From Icerya purchasi (taxonomy: Eukaryota > Arthropoda > Insecta > Hemiptera > Monophlebidae): a stretch of 64,000 nucleotides of DNA. The position numbers were made by a program, and so were the translations under genes. Location: assembly GCA_039619475.1 (NCBI GenBank), contig CM077115.1, forward strand, positions 141,062,172 to 141,126,171, read 5' to 3'. Below are positions 20,227 through 34,224 of the stretch, in pieces; position 1 is the stretch's first letter, and each line of letters begins with the position of its first letter. The notes beneath the pieces are model-generated. The model did not search any database. It was not told the DNA's origin and worked only from the letters and a program-made list of their open reading frames with translations.

Positions 20227-23200
20227 CGACCACCCCATCTTAGAGATAGTTAATAACATATAGTAAGAAGAAACATTTGCTACTTTTGCATATTTAATTT
20301 AATCGTCTAACTGACCTCCTCAACAGATACAAGATAGGCGATCAGAAAGAAGTGTCGAATATTCTTGGCAGTGTGAATATGCGAGCTAATAAACTGGTTT
20401 CTTTAACTTGAAATCTACAACCCTCTTTTAACCAGCGAGCCGATATTAATGATTTTTCGCAATGTTCTTAAATTTTTCCGGCAAAACTACTTCAACTGAA
20501 TGTGGCGGCGGCCCTATGGTATGAAAACTAATAAATGCTCGAATTTCGGCGCATGATTTTTTTGAAAGAGGAGGATTGTAGCTTTCATTTAAGATGAAAA
20601 CCGGTTCGTTATTGCGAAAAGTTCGGCTTCTTTTTGGTCACCCTTCGTAGAGTGCCAAGAGGAAATTTATCTTTCCTTAATTGTCGCTTTTTAAGGAGTA
20701 CGTATTTGTGTTTTGTGCAAAGACTTTCAAGAGGTTTTCCTGTACATTTAAAAGGCCGTAAAGAAGAATTACCGCGCCGCTGTCTAAGTTTATTTCACTC
20801 AGTATAATTCCGATAACATATTTGATTAGCTTTGGAAACAAATCAACTAAAGTTTCGCGGTAAAAAAAAGAAAAAAAAAACCCTCGACAGTATATGGAAA
20901 ATCAAAACTGAATTGAAATGTTTTTACTTAACGATAAGTTAAAATGTTAATAGCCATCATCGCGATAAGCGGCTAAAAAACTTTCTCAGACGCCAGTGAA
21001 AAATGATCGAAGAAAACATTTCTATTAAAGATACATAATAGAAAAAAGTAAGATGGGTCCCGTCTAATCTAGTGCTAGGTTAAAGTTCACAACGCGTTAA
21101 GAGTCTAATGGATTTCAAAAAAAAAAAAAAAAAAAGGTACCGCAATCCAAGTCCTTCTTTTTGACGTCATTTTCCCACGCATTTGGAACGAGACAACTCC
21201 CGAAAAAAGAAACTGTAACCTCCGGTTCTGATAGTTGAACTGTTAAATTCCGTGCTAAGAACGCTACAAAATAATATACTCAGCGGAGGTATAAAATAAC
21301 AATGTCAACTGTTCAATGATGCGGCAGATATAAATGAAGGGGGTGACCATCGTACATGTACATTTTACGATAATGAATCAAAACCAATATTAAGCATCTC
21401 TTTATATTATCCTATGATATCTGCGTTGTATAACTTGAAGAATCTGTACGGTAAAGTTAACTTTTAAACACTTTTTTTATTCGTTTTTATCGGCGCCTAC
21501 ACTGCGTATCACCTGCAATTATAGTTAAATTACCAGCGCGATACGCAGTCCCGAAATTTATAAAGCCAGAGTCTGTTGGCAGACTGAATGGATGATAGGA
21601 GTCGTAAGAAGTGGGAGAAGTGATGAAACACCGTACCATTCGGTGATATAAAATACGTTGAAACGTGTGCATTTCAAAAAGATTCCAAAGATCGATAAAT
21701 ATGTATATTTTGCATTGAAACAAAACGAGCAAGAGAAAGTGTCGTAGGCAAGGGAGGAATTCCGCTCTTATTCCCGAATGATTAACTGCCGAGAAATTGC
21801 TACCTTCTATCCGGTCTGGAATTCATCACAGTTCCCCGTTGTAGGCTTTACCTCCCGAAGGAATTCTCTCCCGGAAACATTGCTTGTCGAATGAAAACTT
21901 TGTTGAGGACAATGGATCGTACTGATAGCAACGAATCGAGCACAACGCGGTTAACCACCAAGTCCGTAATTGCGCTGGGATCATGGTCGGAGACCGAAAA
22001 AAAAAAAAAAAAAAAAAAGACCAGCTGTGGCGTGTGTTGGAAGAAAAGGATGGATGATATTTCGACTAAGGGTTTAGAAGTGATCAGTTTGTAAAAGCGG
22101 AGTGTAAGGAATCATCGGTACTTTTGAATAAGTTTGCATACAGAACAGAACTATGTGATTTCGGCATGATGCGAACTGGAAATTATACATCTCGGATCAC
22201 CACTGCGTATATCTTAGATAGTGGTGACTATTGTTAATAGGGTTTATAATGGAATTTAACAAAAAAAAAAAAAAAAAAAAAAGAGGGAGTCAGGTAGGCA
22301 CTAATTTTACAATATATGTTGACGGGGTCTATATTATGCCGCAAGAAAATGATATTAATTAATTTCTTGTACATACTTACGTGTATTACGTACGGAAGTA
22401 GCAAATAATATTATAAATCATCATAACAAATGGAAAATTAAAATAAATGAAAATATAATCACTTTTTACAAAACGTTTACATTCTATGCAATCCTCTGTT
22501 AATGTCTTAAACTCGTTATTTCGACTGTAGAGCAGCGGTCAGATATACATGAATTTCACTGGACATTAATCGTGTAAAATCTTCGTAAATGAAAACACTT
22601 CGAAATCTAAGCGGAAAATATAAACTCTATTCCCGCAAATAGAAAAACTCTAAAGTAACTGCCGCACAAGTAAATTATTAATTTACAAAAAACCAAACCA
22701 ATACTTAACATTATATACCGTGTCAAAGACTTCAAAAATCTGTTGCCTCCTAGGCATAATTCAAAATAAGCGCGCAACAAACTCCGTCCATGCGAGATGC
22801 ATTTTAGATAACATTAAAGAAACGAAAAAAATTTTTCAATACAGCCTCATTAAGCGATTTCATCCCAACACGGTAGATGATTTATTCGTTAAAACACAGA
22901 TCACTAACGATTAACGCATATTTTATTGGCTCGTAGATAAATTCTAGAATCTATTTGTGAAGTTATGTATTATTCTCCTTTTTTTTTAACCGCTCCTATC
23001 GCAGGCGTATTAAAACATTCATTCGGGTTATTTTTTTATTATTTTTTCCCATCAAATAAAATTTTTGTAGACACGAAGATATTATTTTTGAATGCATAAA
23101 GAAGAACAACTTCTTCGTTCGGTACATGAAATACATAAAAAGTATTTCTCAGAAAAATATTTTTTGCTAATAAATGTTTCGTTCTTATTCTTCCTAGCTG

Positions 23201-25305
23201 CAGACCGCGAAACTACATCACTTTTGCTACATGATACCGGTAGGGAACCACCTAAAATGTATTGACTCTTAGGCGCAGCGGTGCGGTTGGCACAACACAA
23301 AAAGGATAGTACTCCTCGAGGTGTTTTAGTGTAGAGAATCACCCGCAGAAGATATTTTTTTTTTCTTTCTTTTTTCTTTTTTGTCCAAATTGCAACGTCC
23401 TTCTGACCAATAATTCCCTACACAATCAACAACAGCCAGCAACATAAAATGAAAATCTAAAAAACTAATAGTAATTAGCAAATGGATAAAGAATAGGATA
23501 AAATAAAGCTAGAGCCGTCTACATAAACAAAATAAACTCTAATGAATAAGAGGGAAAAGAAAAAATTTTAAATAGCACAAAAATTAAATAATAATCTTAT
23601 TTCCTTCGATAAACTTAAAAAGAACTAAGAAAATCTTATCGCTAGAACAAAGAAGATAAAAAATACATACAGTGGAAGAGGATAAATATCGTACGACATC
23701 AGGTCTTTAGAAGTCTCTCGATGTCAAATTGGACGCGCAATTAAATAATAGGTGTGGTTAATGTTTTCTCTAAAATTCTGTCGACAACAGGTATCCCGTG
23801 CAATCCCCCCTGTGTTTGAAAAGTTTAAACCCTCTCTCGGCAATAGCCGGAGCCGAGCATACACACAACGGTCACAAATTTACGGATCATACTAACCGGG
23901 ACACAAATATGACAAAAAACCAAGGTGTGTACGACAGAGATGGTTGGACAAAATATTTACCGGGCCCCCTTGTTCACTTCATACAAAACTCACCCAATCC
24001 GCATGATTATCTCTTTTAGCTTTAGCTAGAAGGTCGCGAAGGATGGGATGAATGGAAACTTAATATCTCTTCTTTAGCAATTGAATCAACTCGGTCACTA
24101 ATTGTAATAGCCCACGGTAGTGACCTGGAACGCAGCAAAATTTAATGACTCCTCCCAGTTTTGAAATATTAAGATACTCTTTTCCTTAATTCCACGAGTG
24201 AATGGCAATTATATACAAAGTTACTGTTCTGACGCGATAAGAGAGAACTAAGGCTGTCCGAAAATAGCACAAATTCCCAATTAACCGGTTTCACTGGCGA
24301 CCAATATATGTACATCTATACCGGGAGGAAATTTCGCATATTGAGTGTTTGACATTTAAATTTAACGCTCGAAGAAGTAGTGAGTGTTTTAATGCACAAA
24401 TCTGCCAGACTGAAGAATTAATCTCTCTTCATCGGCATTATTAGGTGTGGGTAGGTTTTTTTTTTATTATTTTTCTATGTCCTTACGTGTTGCACCTTTG
24501 GCGACAACAAGAAAAAACAAAAACAAAATTATCTTTCGAAAACTAGTCCCGATGTCGAAGTAATTGAAGACACACAACCGCGAAATTTGAATACGTTTTA
24601 GGTCAGAAAATATCTAACCGGGGCAGAAGGAAATACTTACGCTTTTTTTTTTTTTGTATTTTCATTTTTAACGGAGCTGTTAATTTTCTTTAAAATTCAC
24701 TCTCTCGCTTGGCGCTCATGATAGAATGCGGTTAAAACGAGCACGCTCTTTTCGCGTAATTAATCGTGTATCATCATTATTTTGTTGTGAATTATTTTCA
24801 ATAGATTATAAAATATAATAAAAAATGGTTGCGGTTACCCACGTTACGAAACAGCAAAGAAGGTGGTCAATTCTTTTCCTGGGGTTCGTGACGATTTTAA
24901 CGGAAACCGGGGTTTCCCGTGAATATAAGAGGCTAGACTCGGAAAGAAGTAATAACTATAATTCACTGACAGCTTAGAAAAAAACCAGACCATTCTCGAA
25001 CAGTTTCACAGAGTCGGAAACCTTACGGGTTCTTTCTCGCTTCTGAGCCAACATATCTTTTTGGGAAATCCCATGACGCAAAACCATCGGCAATAATCGA
25101 ATTTCCAGTGAAGTACATCCGATTTGCGTCGAATTAACGACAATGCTGACGGGTAATGATGACGAGATTGTTACCAGTGGAAAAATTCGACTATGAAAAT
25201 TCCGCGATAGGTGAGATAACTTTTTTCTACGGTTTACTCCCGCCGGGGTTACAAAGGAATTTCTGACATTGGAACGTTTCTTTTTTTTTTATTTTTTAGT
25301 TCTAC

Positions 25306-25345
<40 letters not shown>

Positions 25346-27449
25346 TTAAGACCGGTATACGTAGATAGCGATTCTATTATGTAGACAGGTTGCTGAATAA
25401 TTTCGCAACGGATTGTTTACGAACTCGAGAAAAATCAGACCATTTCGTTTAATTTCTTCAAACTAGTTCTACCAGACTAGCGAGATGATGCAAGGCGCAC
25501 CTTGCGGCATACATCGGTTCCACCACCGTGCACAAGTATCTCCATACCTGCGATGTAATCGACGCGTACTTTTTTACCTATAAAACACATTATTAAATCA
25601 CTATTCTCGCAAGCGCATAAAACTAAAAAGAAAAGAAAAAGAAAAAACAGAGAAAAAAACACTTATTACACACTTGGAAAAATACCGAAAAAAATATGTT
25701 ACCTAGATTATTTCAATTTTTTACCTTAAAAAGCGGAGTGTTGTCGGGTAATTTTATTTAGAGAATTTAATTTTAAAGTATACATTTTTAGTTTCTTTTG
25801 CAAAATTCAAAAATTCGAAAATAATAGTGGAAGTAATAAACTTTTGCCCTGCTACTAAACCGTCGGATAAGATACAATTTCAACGTTCAATTAGTAATTA
25901 CTATCGTAACAGCCATGTGGCACAAGTTCTAAATAGACAAAAACTATCGAATTATAAAAATTGAACCAACTTAAATCGTTCGATAAAGTAATTTCCCGCA
26001 ATTTACTTCAGATAATTTAATATCGTAGCCGCGAACAACGGTAAAAAAAAATTGTATAATAATTATTCCGTTATTCTAATTAAATGTCGAACTTTGCAAT
26101 ATTTGTTTCTTTTTTCATTAAACCCCATTTGATATATAAATTTCTCCAAATCCAAAAAAACACGAATTTTAAATGATAACAGAATCGTCCTTTTAAATGT
26201 TAACTAAAAAAAGATTTCTTCGAAAATATTTTGACATGTAACTTTTATCGAAATATTTTTTTGGGTTTCGCCTGCTTTGTAGGGGCTGAATGCGTTAAAT
26301 TTTCGTTAATAGAATGGTTTTTACTTGTGTGTGTTTTTTTTTTGGAGTGGTGCTGTTTTTTTTTCCCCGCAAATACTGAGGAAATCATAGAAAAAAAAGA
26401 GGAGACGATTTGCTTCTTTTTCCTATCGTTTACGATTCGTGTTTATCGAATAATTGGAGCTGGTGCCTTTAAATAACAATTAAAACATATCATTTAATAT
26501 AGAAATAATAATAATGAAAAAAAGAAATGTCACCACTACAGCTCATTCACTTATAGAGGTACAGGTTGGGAGATGATGCTAACTTTTTTACTAGTGTATA
26601 AAACAGAGCTTAGACTGCAGTTTTTTTATCCGACTAGAATTTTAATTTCCGCTGCATACTGTGAAAGTAATTGAAAGTTATCATTATGTGTCGGATTATT
26701 AATATTAACGATGGATTATTAATACTATTACGGTCGTCGACAAGTTCAAAAACAAACTTAAAAAAAAAAAAAAAAGAAAGAATTTAATAGATTTCCGAAT
26801 GTTTAAGCTCAGCCCAAAACAAACGTGTCCCAGAGTATTTTCTTCGTGGGTCTAAAGTTATAACATTAAGAACATTACCTTTTATGTAAAATACATATAC
26901 AGTAACACGCAGTAAATGAGAAAATTTTAAATTTACCTTCGTGTACCCCTTGCGTTACGAAAACTTTGAGAAAAATCGGGGAAAAAAACTCCGCAAAAGC
27001 GCACTGAGGCACCGAATTTATGTTTTAACCAGTTTTTTAATTGATTAAACTAATTTTTTGAACTTATCGCACTCTGTACTTGACGTCCGATTCTAAAGAT
27101 CATTTTGAAAGTGTGACAATAATGTTTCTGTTTGTAAACATTCACAAATAATCTAGCTTTACTCCATCACAAGTAGTAATATGAAATTCGATAACTACGG
27201 GAAACAATGTGTATTGAGTTAGTACTGCACATAATACTTACTGCAGGGAGGTCGCCCTATATTAAAAATTATCAAACACATTATTATTCGATGGCCTCAA
27301 GCGGAGTCGAAACGGAATACGTGACGAACGCGAGAAAATAAATATGCTGCAGAAATCGGAGTACGAATAAGAAAAAAGAGTAAATGTAACGGTATAAATA
27401 CAACCGATTTTTCTGATTAACGCAAAGTGTAAAAATGATACTCATTATA
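20227..27449. other. Long gene-poor stretch
   Basis: There are no confident genes in about 7 kb. Poly(A) runs occur at 21117-21135, 21999-22019 and 22261-22283, and a (TA)n tract at 25306-25342. Three of these A runs could be tails of unrecognised short retroelements. Open frames (for example 21487-21732, 22720-22914, 23798-24019, 26231-26476) have no family motif. The stretch 24840-25270 is less AT-rich and low in repeats, but I see no exon in it. Confidence 0.5.
25306..25342. repeat. (TA)n microsatellite
   Basis: An uninterrupted TA run. Unlike most TA tracts in the window, it is not next to a Helentron-like copy. Confidence 0.9.
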
Positions 27450-27836
27450 ATATGTGTGGTAAACTTTCCTTTTATCTATGGTTCTTCTTGTTCACCCCTG
27501 CTTTGACAATTTTCTTTCATTGCGTCGTTTCGCTGTCGTTAATCATGCTCCGCTATCTTCTTCACGTATTAGCAGCCTGCCCAACCTGCTGTATCTTCAT
27601 TCTAATTTCGAATCCGCCTGTAATCCTTATTTCGTTTGAATGTCAATCCCTTTCTCGACTGAATGCGCTATTCTATATTCTAATTTGTTATTTCTTAGGC
27701 TTTCTAATCCTTATTACGCCCCCTCTATCTTATTACTTCCCTTCCTGTCCATTACCCGAGTTCTTAATTCCTCTGTTCCTTTAATTTCAGTTGGAAGTTC
27801 CGTGCAGTGTCCCCCAAAAAAAGAAAAAAACAAGCA
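27450..27836 (+). pseudogene. LINE 3' end, pyrimidine-rich
   Basis: The plus-strand frame 27452-27784 (110 codons) includes NPPVILISFECQSLSRLNAL, an eroded version of the D-x-x-x-x-F-E-C block in the sister fragments. A proline/leucine tail, YYFPSCPLPEFLIPLF, ends in a stop. It is followed by GTGTCCCCC and an A-rich run (about 27811-27829) that may be the tail. No catalytic domains are present. The calling rests on similarity to fragments at 51653 and 62100 and on shared pyrimidine bias. Confidence 0.5.
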
Positions 27837-28952
27837 TACGTATATAATACCAACGTCGTCGCGTATTTCACTGCATTACAAAAATATGTTAAAAAGGTCA
27901 ATCGAAAAACCGCAACTTCAATTTTTGATATTGCGAAAATTCGTCGATTTCCAAAGGAGAGCTTTCGAAATGTTCTGATGAATATGTCCTCTTTCACGAA
28001 AAAATTATCAACGGCATCGGCTTCTTATTAGGCCGCATTAGTCAGTCACTTTGAAAATTAAAGTACTTCTAGGAGACCAGTTTGCTCATCTCTTAAAAGA
28101 ACTGCTACTCTTGACACGATACAGTGATTCAAATATCATCACATAATTACGCGAGATAATGTTAAAGATTTAGTTGTGTCCTCTTCGCGCGTCTGTTTAT
28201 TTCTCTAATTGGCGCCACTGGGTTTAATACGAAAAATTCGCAACCCCCGGCACGCCAAGGGTTTAAAGGACTCGTTTCACTTACTTTTTTCAACACATCG
28301 ATAGTCCTCCATTTATTCCAGTACGCGCCCTTGTCAATATTGTTCCACTTTACTTTCGTGTCGTTACAAATCGTATAGAGTTTGTAATGTATACATTACA
28401 TTATGTAAATAATACCAAAAAACATGACGAAAGTGAAAATCTGTGAGATGCTGTTGTCGGCCGTCAGGGTTGAACACCGCGCGCTGCAGGCCGAGTGAAA
28501 AGCCCACCCCACATTGACGGGAATGATGCGATTGGTCATCATCGAGTAAAAAAACCACGAAAGAAATGATCGAAAAAAAAATGATTTCGAGTTCACGGTC
28601 GGAGAGTCAGTCGCTGTTTTATCTTTCCGCAGAATTATTGCTTTTGGCTTTTCCCAATCGCAGCAGAAATATCGATAGTGGAAAATAACAATCAAACGTG
28701 CTATCGACGAACTGATTCGGGCAAAAAAACTGAAGTTGTGAGTAAGGAACATCGCGGAACTTGAGCAGAAATAAAATTTCGACATACAAACAAAGAGCAT
28801 TCCATCGATTGTCGATTACAGTCTATTGTCGTCAATATGCTTGCATATTGTGAACTTATTTCAGCGGGGCCGGTATCGGTGTTGTAATAATATTAAAAAA
28901 CAACTACCAGCATCATATAGTTTTATCGAACATAATAATGATAATTTAATAA
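27837..28952. other. Unassigned DNA
   Basis: Contains a more GC-rich patch at about 28440-28540 (GGCCGTCAGGG, GCGCGCTGCAGG). A frame of 74 codons begins at 27807 and one of 134 codons lies at 28396-28800 (minus). Neither has recognisable motifs. Confidence 0.4.
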
Positions 28953-29036
28953 TGTTACGTACCCACGTTAATTAGCATCTCTGAGGGCTTTATAAACGAA
29001 TAGCAGACCCCGTTACATTTGGCATCCGCGATGAGG
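28953..29036 (+). mobile_element. LTR end plus primer-binding-site-like scrap
   Basis: The segment TGTTACGTACCC to CCCCGTTACA (28953-29017) starts TG and ends CA and has TTTATAAAC inside. It is followed at once by TTTGGCATCCGCGATGAGG. A TGG-starting sequence directly after a CA end is where an LTR retrotransposon has its tRNA primer site. At 65 bp the LTR would be very short, so it is probably a truncated remnant. No gag or pol follows. Confidence 0.4.
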
Positions 29037-31720
29037 ATTTAAATAATAGTACAAGTTGAGCTCCATTTTTATTGAAGAAGAACATTCAACTATTGTGTGT
29101 ACATGTTGTCTTTTTTTTTTCATTTTAATTTTTTTCCATTTTAATTTTTTTCCATTTCAGTGAAATGATCAGTACGGAATAACTGCGTCGTCATCTCTGG
29201 CATCAAAGCGTTACGCAGAAACAGGCTGTTGTAAAATATCGAACGCAACTAGAGCGTTATCCGATTTTTAAAAACCCGGATCTATCATTCAACCGCTATT
29301 TATTCCACGTAGGAAATCAACGCGTAGTCAACTCCTTCTTTAACAACTCTGCCGTCGAGAATATCTCCCTTTTACATTCCCAGACGGTTTCAAAAGTATT
29401 TCAAATATTCGATTTTAGATATTCATATCAGAGCGGCTTAAGTGCGAAAAGCAAGGCAAATTTCAATTCAACCTCAGTTCGGTGCTCTCGAATGTACCCT
29501 CAGACAACATAACTACATATCTTTGAAGGTTATAGAATTAAAAATGATTTTAAATTTTCGCGGCTATTAAACACCATTTGTCTAGTTTTTTCGGTAACAA
29601 CCAGGTGGTCGTCGCAATTTATTTTCGTTAGGTTTTTACGGAAAAAGGTAGACAAATGGCTAGAAAATTAACTTCTAGTCTATCTGAGAAAGGTAATTTA
29701 GTCAGTTTCATTCGGTAATACTCTACGCTAACCGTAATTTATGAGAGCGTCCCGTGTCAAGTGTGCTTCGAGTAAATGCGCATTATAAATCCACTCGCAA
29801 AACACCAATAGGAAAATTACTAAATAAGCCTATGTAGGGTTTTTTTTTTTTGCTAAACACGAACTAACCGAGAGATCTAGGTTAGGTAGCGGAATTTCAT
29901 TTCCGCGGAATTTCTCCTGTAACTGAAAATACCAAAAACTGCCATTTGCTTCAAATTAAAAAAAAACAAAAAAAAAAAAAACACTATAATAAAATGCGAA
30001 GAATTTTAAAAATTAAAAAAACAAAAAGAACAAACGGGGAAACACATTTAAATTTAATTTCACGGTAATTTTCGCAGTTTAATATCAGTAATTGACGAAG
30101 CAATTTTTGCGAAGTCTATTTCGAAAATTGCAAATTGTTTTCTCCATCTTCGGTACACAAAGTGTACGAATCGTGAGTTTTTTTGATTGAAAAAAATCAA
30201 AAGAATCCGATAAAAAAAAAGAAGAAAAAAACATCTTGTTAAACCGATCTTAAATAGCGCTCTCGCGGTCCGAGTTGCCGACCGATTAACCGAAACGGCA
30301 AAGGTGATTTCGTCAAAAACTAAAATACAGCGTGTATAACTCTTTACGTACCCACCACCGGTGAATATATCTATATACGACAACAACGAGGGAAGTAGAA
30401 TACGTGACGATAAAGCAGGAAGCAACACACACGGCTCTTATTTTGCCAAAGTTACCGCCAGCCGGTCATAATTAAATTTAATCAGAATATTTAATAGTCA
30501 ATTAATTGTAGGCACACGCGGCGCGCGAGTAATAAATTAACCGAGTTTATTATTATTCGAATTCAGCCACGCTCAGAAATGAGTCACTTATTCACGAAGA
30601 CGGAAAAACAAGAAAACAGGAAAACAGAAAATCATAAAATCTGTTTTTCATTTAAAAGCCGAGAACGCGCGCAAAGATAACAGAAATGAAATTTGAAGAA
30701 TTTCCATTGTTAACGGTGGAAAGCGCGCAAGCGAAAATAAGAGAGAAAAAGAAAAAAAACGATTGTGATCGATAATACACGAACTGTACGCGCAAAACAA
30801 AACTGATTAGTAGCGTTTTAAATATGCGAGTGAAATAACGGATTTCTATGCCGAAAATGCTGACTCGACAGTATAGTCGAAATAATTTTCCGCCTCGTTA
30901 ATTTTCCTTCACCTGTGCTCCATTTCTCGCTCTTTTGCTAATTACAATTAATCAACTTACTACTAATTCATTATTATAAATATTTCGCGTAACTGGAAAT
31001 AATTAGAAAAAAAAAAGTCTTTGTACGTCGAAACTGATCATTGTTGGAGAAACAAGCGGAATATTTGATTACAATATTTTATGACGTGGCCCTTCCCGAC
31101 TATTGTGATCAAAACTTTAGCAAATGGTGCTTTTTATTTTTCTGTTTTTTTTTTTGCTGTTTTTTTTGCTGTTTTTTTTTTTTTGGGAGGACGCGTGACA
31201 ATAATGTTTATCCGGGAAACGAAAATTATTCCAACCGAAACTGTTCATACCAACGAAACCAAAAATAGTAGTTGTAAGTACACAAGGAAAGCGATAACAA
31301 AATCCGAAATGGAAACTTTTAGGTCCTTCTTTACGTTACGCTTTTTTAAAAACCCGTGTAGAAGGAGGCCCTTTCGTAATAGTACGCGATTAAAACTAGA
31401 GTTGGGCAGAGATTCTCTTTATATATAACTCTACATCTATATATACATAAATAGGCAAAGACAAAACAGTTCAGTACTTTCTTCTCCTCTGTTTATCATC
31501 CGATTTTCTTTTTCTTTTTTGTCTAGTAGGTATTAACGATCTTTAGTGTTAGCAGTAAAAAATTTCTGGGAACTGTTATTTTCTTTTTCTTATTTAAATA
31601 AAAAATTCATACAAAAAATTAAAAATTAAATTACTATGGTCAGTAAATCTGTTTTTAATAACGTGTTTTAATTTTTCTTAATAATCATCATTATTGGCTT
31701 TTTTACAGTGTACTAAATCT
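29037..31720. other. Gene-poor stretch with a small inverted repeat
   Basis: An imperfect inverted repeat lies at 29574-29597 and 29636-29659 (CCATTTGTCTAG facing GTAGACAAATGG). Poly(A) lies near 29966-29982 and poly(T) near 31147-31185. Frames such as 30060-30428 (minus) and 31081-31428 have no family motif, and the latter is driven by the T run. Confidence 0.5.
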
Positions 31721-31903
31721 CATGGACGTCGCCAGGGGGGAAATGGGCGGCAGCTGCCCCCCCCCTGAAGCCTTGAAACTTTTTAATCAACTGGCCACGA
31801 TGAGTATTCATAGGCGCGTAATCATGGACAATTTGGAAGGCTTTTATAATTTTATTATAACACTTTTCCTATAACTATATATCCTCTTTCTATTGACGAG
31901 CCC

Positions 31904-31938
<35 letters not shown>

Positions 31939-32019
31939 TCTTTCTATCATCTTGCCCTCCCCCCTGGTGGCTGGCAACTCATCTTGCTCCCCTTGGCTCA
32001 TCGACTGGCGACGTCCTTG
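31721..32019. mobile_element. hAT-like non-autonomous element, copy 1, with 8-bp TSD
   Basis: The termini CATGGACGTCGCCAG and CTGGCGACGTCCTTG are 15-bp inverted repeats with one mismatch. They are flanked by the perfect duplication CTAAATCT at 31713-31720 and 32020-32027. An 8-bp duplication and CA-starting short inverted repeats fit the hAT superfamily. It has no transposase. C/G runs lie inside both ends. It shares interior sequence (for example TGAGTATTCA and GGACAATTTG) with the copy at 58981. Relative to that copy it contains an extra 54-bp LINE-stub insertion listed separately. Confidence 0.85.
31894..31935 (+). mobile_element. Minimal LINE 3' stub inside hAT-like copy 1
   Basis: TGACGAGCCCAATT followed by a run of A interrupts hAT-like copy 1. 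It is flanked by a 12-bp duplication, TCCTCTTTCTAT (31882-31893, 31936-31947), which is present once in sister copy 2 near 59172-59185. The 14-nt non-A part matches the 3' terminus of the LINE fragment ending at 20226 (TTGACGAGTCCC plus A run). This is an extremely 5'-truncated target-primed insertion. Confidence 0.8.
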
Positions 32020-32027
32020 CTAAATCT

Positions 32028-34224
32028 TAAGGTGTCATTTAATATCACAATAAATGACGGTTTCTAAATTGTGATTCACTGTTATTTTATTAAATTTATT
32101 TTTTATTCAATTATAATGTTACCGTACTGTTTTCTATTCTACGTAAATATAAATTGTGTATCTTCTCAGATGTGACAAATGTATTATATAAGAGTAGAAA
32201 AAAAAAAAAAAATTGGAAATATGCAAATTCATTTATTGTTTTCCCCAAATTTTTAATAACGATTATGGTCGAATTTCGACCGATGAGCGAACACTAGTAA
32301 ATATAATAAGCCGAAAGCCAGACCAATAAAATAAAAAAAATATAAATTTAATAAATATTTTCAATCTTTTATTATTTACATTTCTATAAACGATAAACAT
32401 ACACATATGTATATATGTATATGTATATAAATATAAATAAAAAAATATGTATATAAACAAATATACACTTATCTACATATAAAATAAAAGTGTTAATGAA
32501 TATTAATAATTAAAGTGCTATCAACGTAATCTCTTTACGTGTGCATAATTCGGGGTGATATAAATCATAAAAACAAATAAAACAACAATTCCTGCGACAT
32601 TCGCTACAACATATAAATAAATTATTAACACAAGCGCAAAGTTTTTTTAATTTTTTAGTTGAAAAACAAATTTCGTTTACGTCTGAAAATATTTCACGTT
32701 TCTCCGAAAGTCTACAGGAAAACCACGATGCATAGTTTAGGAGCGCAGAGAGGGTAGGTGATAATAATTGGGATGGTGTCCAAGAGAATGGATTAGTTAA
32801 AAAGATTCTTTCCTATTAATTTTCCTTTTGCCGAAATTACAGTTAATTTTTATTTCCGCAATAAGATTTTCCCGCGAACCATCACTAGAGATATATTAAA
32901 GGCACAGTTGAATGTTTATTAATAATATTTTATATTATACTATAGCGTGTGCGAGTATACATATATACTACACGAGTAACTGATAGACAAATTAAAAAAC
33001 AGTCATTAAATAATTGAAATGTTTAAAAATTGTTAATATATTTATTTATAAAAAGTTTTGAAATAATAAGATAATAAGAATTATTAATTTAAAAAAACAC
33101 AAGATCAAAAATTTTACGTGACATCGGGTGATTCGAATTCAAACCTTATTTTCAGGTTTTACAAATAGACGTCAATTTTACCAAATTCATTGTAATTTGT
33201 GTTTTTATACTATATAAATATAATAAATGACAAATTAAAATTTTTATTAAATTAAAAATTGATTTATTTTAAAATTATTTTATTGTTTTATAATAATTTT
33301 TTTGTTTAATATACTTCAGTTTGGAATAATCAGTCTTGCAAGTTAAATAAACATAATCTAGAATTTATTGCATATTTTTAATCATCCGTTAAATGCGGAT
33401 TCTAAAAATTTTAATTTCTCGCCTAAATCAAAAAGGTGCATTCTAATAGTATTTTACACAGCAGTTCATATACTCATGAGATCTCCTATCGATCTGAAAA
33501 ATTTTATCAAAATCACATCGTGATCTCTTTTTGATAAGTTTAAATCTGCGATACTTGTTAGATGTTTTATAACGTATTATAAAGTGAGTTATTATTTTAT
33601 ACAATTTATTTAATTTATTTAACACAAACGCAAAGATCGCAATTGTCAGTTGAATAGTAGCCATTGAAAACTGACGTCATAGAATGCGTTGCCAACCAAA
33701 CGAACGCGGAGAAAGACTGTAACAGTTCGGACTCAGAACCGCGTTCCATTCGTGCAAATTTCAACCGCTTGGCGTTTTTAGGTTTGGATAAAAAAACGCG
33801 TAACTCAAAGGAGAGACACGATGGGACAGGAGATTATGGATTTTTTTTCGAAAAACAGGAAGTGCGAAAAAGTGTGTAATCAGCTGCTTCGCTATTATGC
33901 CTGAACGGAATGGTCAGAAAAGTTAACGGGGAGTGGGTCGGTGCGGTAAATAATAAAGTTGGAAGGGTTGATCAGAACAGACTGCACTAAGCGATTAGAA
34001 AAAATGAAAAAATCGGATTATAAGGGGAATTTATAGTGTGCTCTTCGAAGCAGAAATAAATCTGTATCGAAATCCCTACAATTACTACTACTCTGTTGTA
34101 TGGAGATGACTTAAGTTTCCTGAAATCTTCGAAAATTTCTTTCTTTAAAATGTTTAGTTTCAGCACAGTTTTCAGTAATAGAATTAGAGACGGTATTCTG
34201 TACAAACATATTATTCCTTAAACT
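32028..34224. other. AT-rich DNA, no gene recognised
   Basis: There are no confident genes. A TA/GTA-type tract lies near 32400-32460. The frame at 33664-33879 (71 codons) is better balanced than most but matches no known family. Confidence 0.5.

Noticed and set aside
21117..22283. Three long A runs as tails of retroelements
   Set aside because: No recognisable element sequence precedes them, and homopolymers are common throughout the window.
24840..25270. Host exon or promoter candidate
   Set aside because: The region is less repetitive, but all frames contain stops and no splice-bounded coding segment or core promoter could be supported by eye.
28953..29017. Complete short LTR
   Set aside because: 65 bp is too short for a normal LTR, and no partner LTR or internal region was found; kept only as a scrap.
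31041..31428. Frames of 75 and 115 codons
   Set aside because: Both depend on a T-rich run giving phenylalanine strings; no motif lies outside it.
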